From contig CASFWS010000004.1 of the NCBI GenBank assembly GCA_949298295.1, positions 1-22,166 of the forward strand: DNA of 22,166 bases. Reading direction: 5' to 3'. Under the pieces are notes generated by a model. The model saw only the letters and a list, made by a program, of their open reading frames with translations. It was not told the origin of the DNA and searched no databases. The position numbers were made by a program, and so were the translations under genes. The DNA comes from an uncultured Bacillota bacterium. GTDB taxonomy: Bacteria; Bacillota_I; Bacilli_A; RFN20; CAG-826. Shown here piece by piece: positions 21,690 to 22,166 of this stretch (its first letter is position 1; each line of letters begins with the position of its first letter).

Positions 21690-22166
21690 TTACTTCCTCC
21701 CTGCCGGCTCCCGCTCGACGACATAACTCATCGAGGCGACGTCGGCGAAGCTCGTCCTCTTGCTCGAAAACAAGACCGAGAGCATCTCTACCGCATAGTA
21801 TAAACCGAAGGTGAGAACAACGAGAACAAGGGGAATGAAAGCGCGGAGAACATAGCAACGAAAGGGGGCCTCCTTGCCTTCCTCGCCGACGATGGCTAAA
21901 CCCATGAATGTAAGCCCGAGGGTCGACCCCCGCTTTAGATAAGGAAGAAGAATCCAATAGAAGAGTTCAAAAAGCGACCATAGGGCTCCGCCGAGGAAAA
22001 GAGCGACGAAAAGGGCCGCCGTCATCGAGACCGTCGGCTCGTTCATCCAAAGGAGGAACAAAACGAGGGCGGGGGCAAGAATGACCACCATGAGGAGAAG
22101 GGAGAGCGAAAAGTCGAAAAGGAAAGCCCAAAGGCGGTCGGAAAAGCGAGCTGGGACGACCGATGG
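21690..22166 (-). CDS. RDD-family membrane protein (5' end outside window)
   Basis: The last 158 residues are visible; the frame is open to position 22166. The first visible part, ARFSDRLWAFLFDF, carries the Arg and Asp residues that name the RDD family, at the start of the first membrane helix. Three to four hydrophobic helices follow, and the tail (SMSYVVEREPAGRK) is cytoplasmic. RDD proteins are small membrane proteins, some linked to ion exchange, but most have no known role. It is upstream of deoD with a 2-nt gap and is the first visible gene of the operon. Confidence 0.8.
   Translation of the reverse strand, partial: PSVVPARFSDRLWAFLFDFSLSLLLMVVILAPALVLFLLWMNEPTVSMTAALFVALFLGGALWSLFELFYWILLPYLKRGSTLGLTFMGLAIVGEEGKEAPFRCYVLRAFIPLVLVVLTFGLYYAVEMLSVLFSSKRTSFADVASMSYVVEREPAGRK

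Overview
The window is compact, gene-dense bacterial DNA, roughly mid-50s percent GC by eye. UGA is used only as a stop (for example at the ends of the esterase, CTP synthase and SDR genes), so the standard bacterial code applies. The gene set fits an uncultured member of Bacillota (Bacilli/Erysipelotrichia-like gut lineages): UppP, a monoderm-style Tad pilus locus with no secretin, a non-discriminating-type GluRS, small two-helix membrane proteins and XRE regulators with membrane tails. This placement is inferred from family content, not from a marker-gene search. Most genes lie on the minus strand.

Layout. 1-1052: the start of a cysteine synthase gene (cut by the window edge), translationally coupled to an upstream esterase. 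1109-1382: a 274-bp segment bounded by 24-bp near-perfect inverted repeats, resembling a small non-autonomous element. 1382-2332: uppP. 2419-2573: tRNA-Glu(UUC) and tRNA-Asn with a clear promoter and terminator. 2634-2867: an acyl carrier protein. 2963-7607: an eight-gene minus-strand operon for a minimal Tad/Flp-type pilus: an unknown 115-aa protein, a secreted 346-aa protein, a pseudopilin-like protein, TadA, TadB, TadC, a TadE-like protein, and a 48-aa pilin placed last with a very strong ribosome binding site, then a terminator. 7741-9076: convergent guanylate kinase and short-chain dehydrogenase genes. 9135-11525: a 796-aa membrane protein with Pro/Glu-rich linkers and five copies of a short helical motif. 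11622-14098: pyrG and a diacylglycerol-kinase-family gene, overlapping. 14235-16892: small membrane protein, TetR regulator, a 139-aa unknown, a decayed cupin and an XRE regulator with four membrane helices. 17057-19007: gltX followed by tRNA-Glu(CUC), divergent from tRNA-Gly. 19180-22166: an overlapping chain RDD protein, deoD, degenerate-NERD membrane protein and a six-helix membrane protein.

Two patterns stand out. First, five genes that begin transcription units (esterase, uppP, gmk, SDR, tetR) have a -10-like hexamer exactly 6 or 7 nt before the start codon and no Shine-Dalgarno, so they look leaderless, while genes inside operons carry strong AGGAGG-type sites. Second, the Tad locus is stripped down and includes two proteins I cannot place in any known family; it is the best candidate for an under-described system here.
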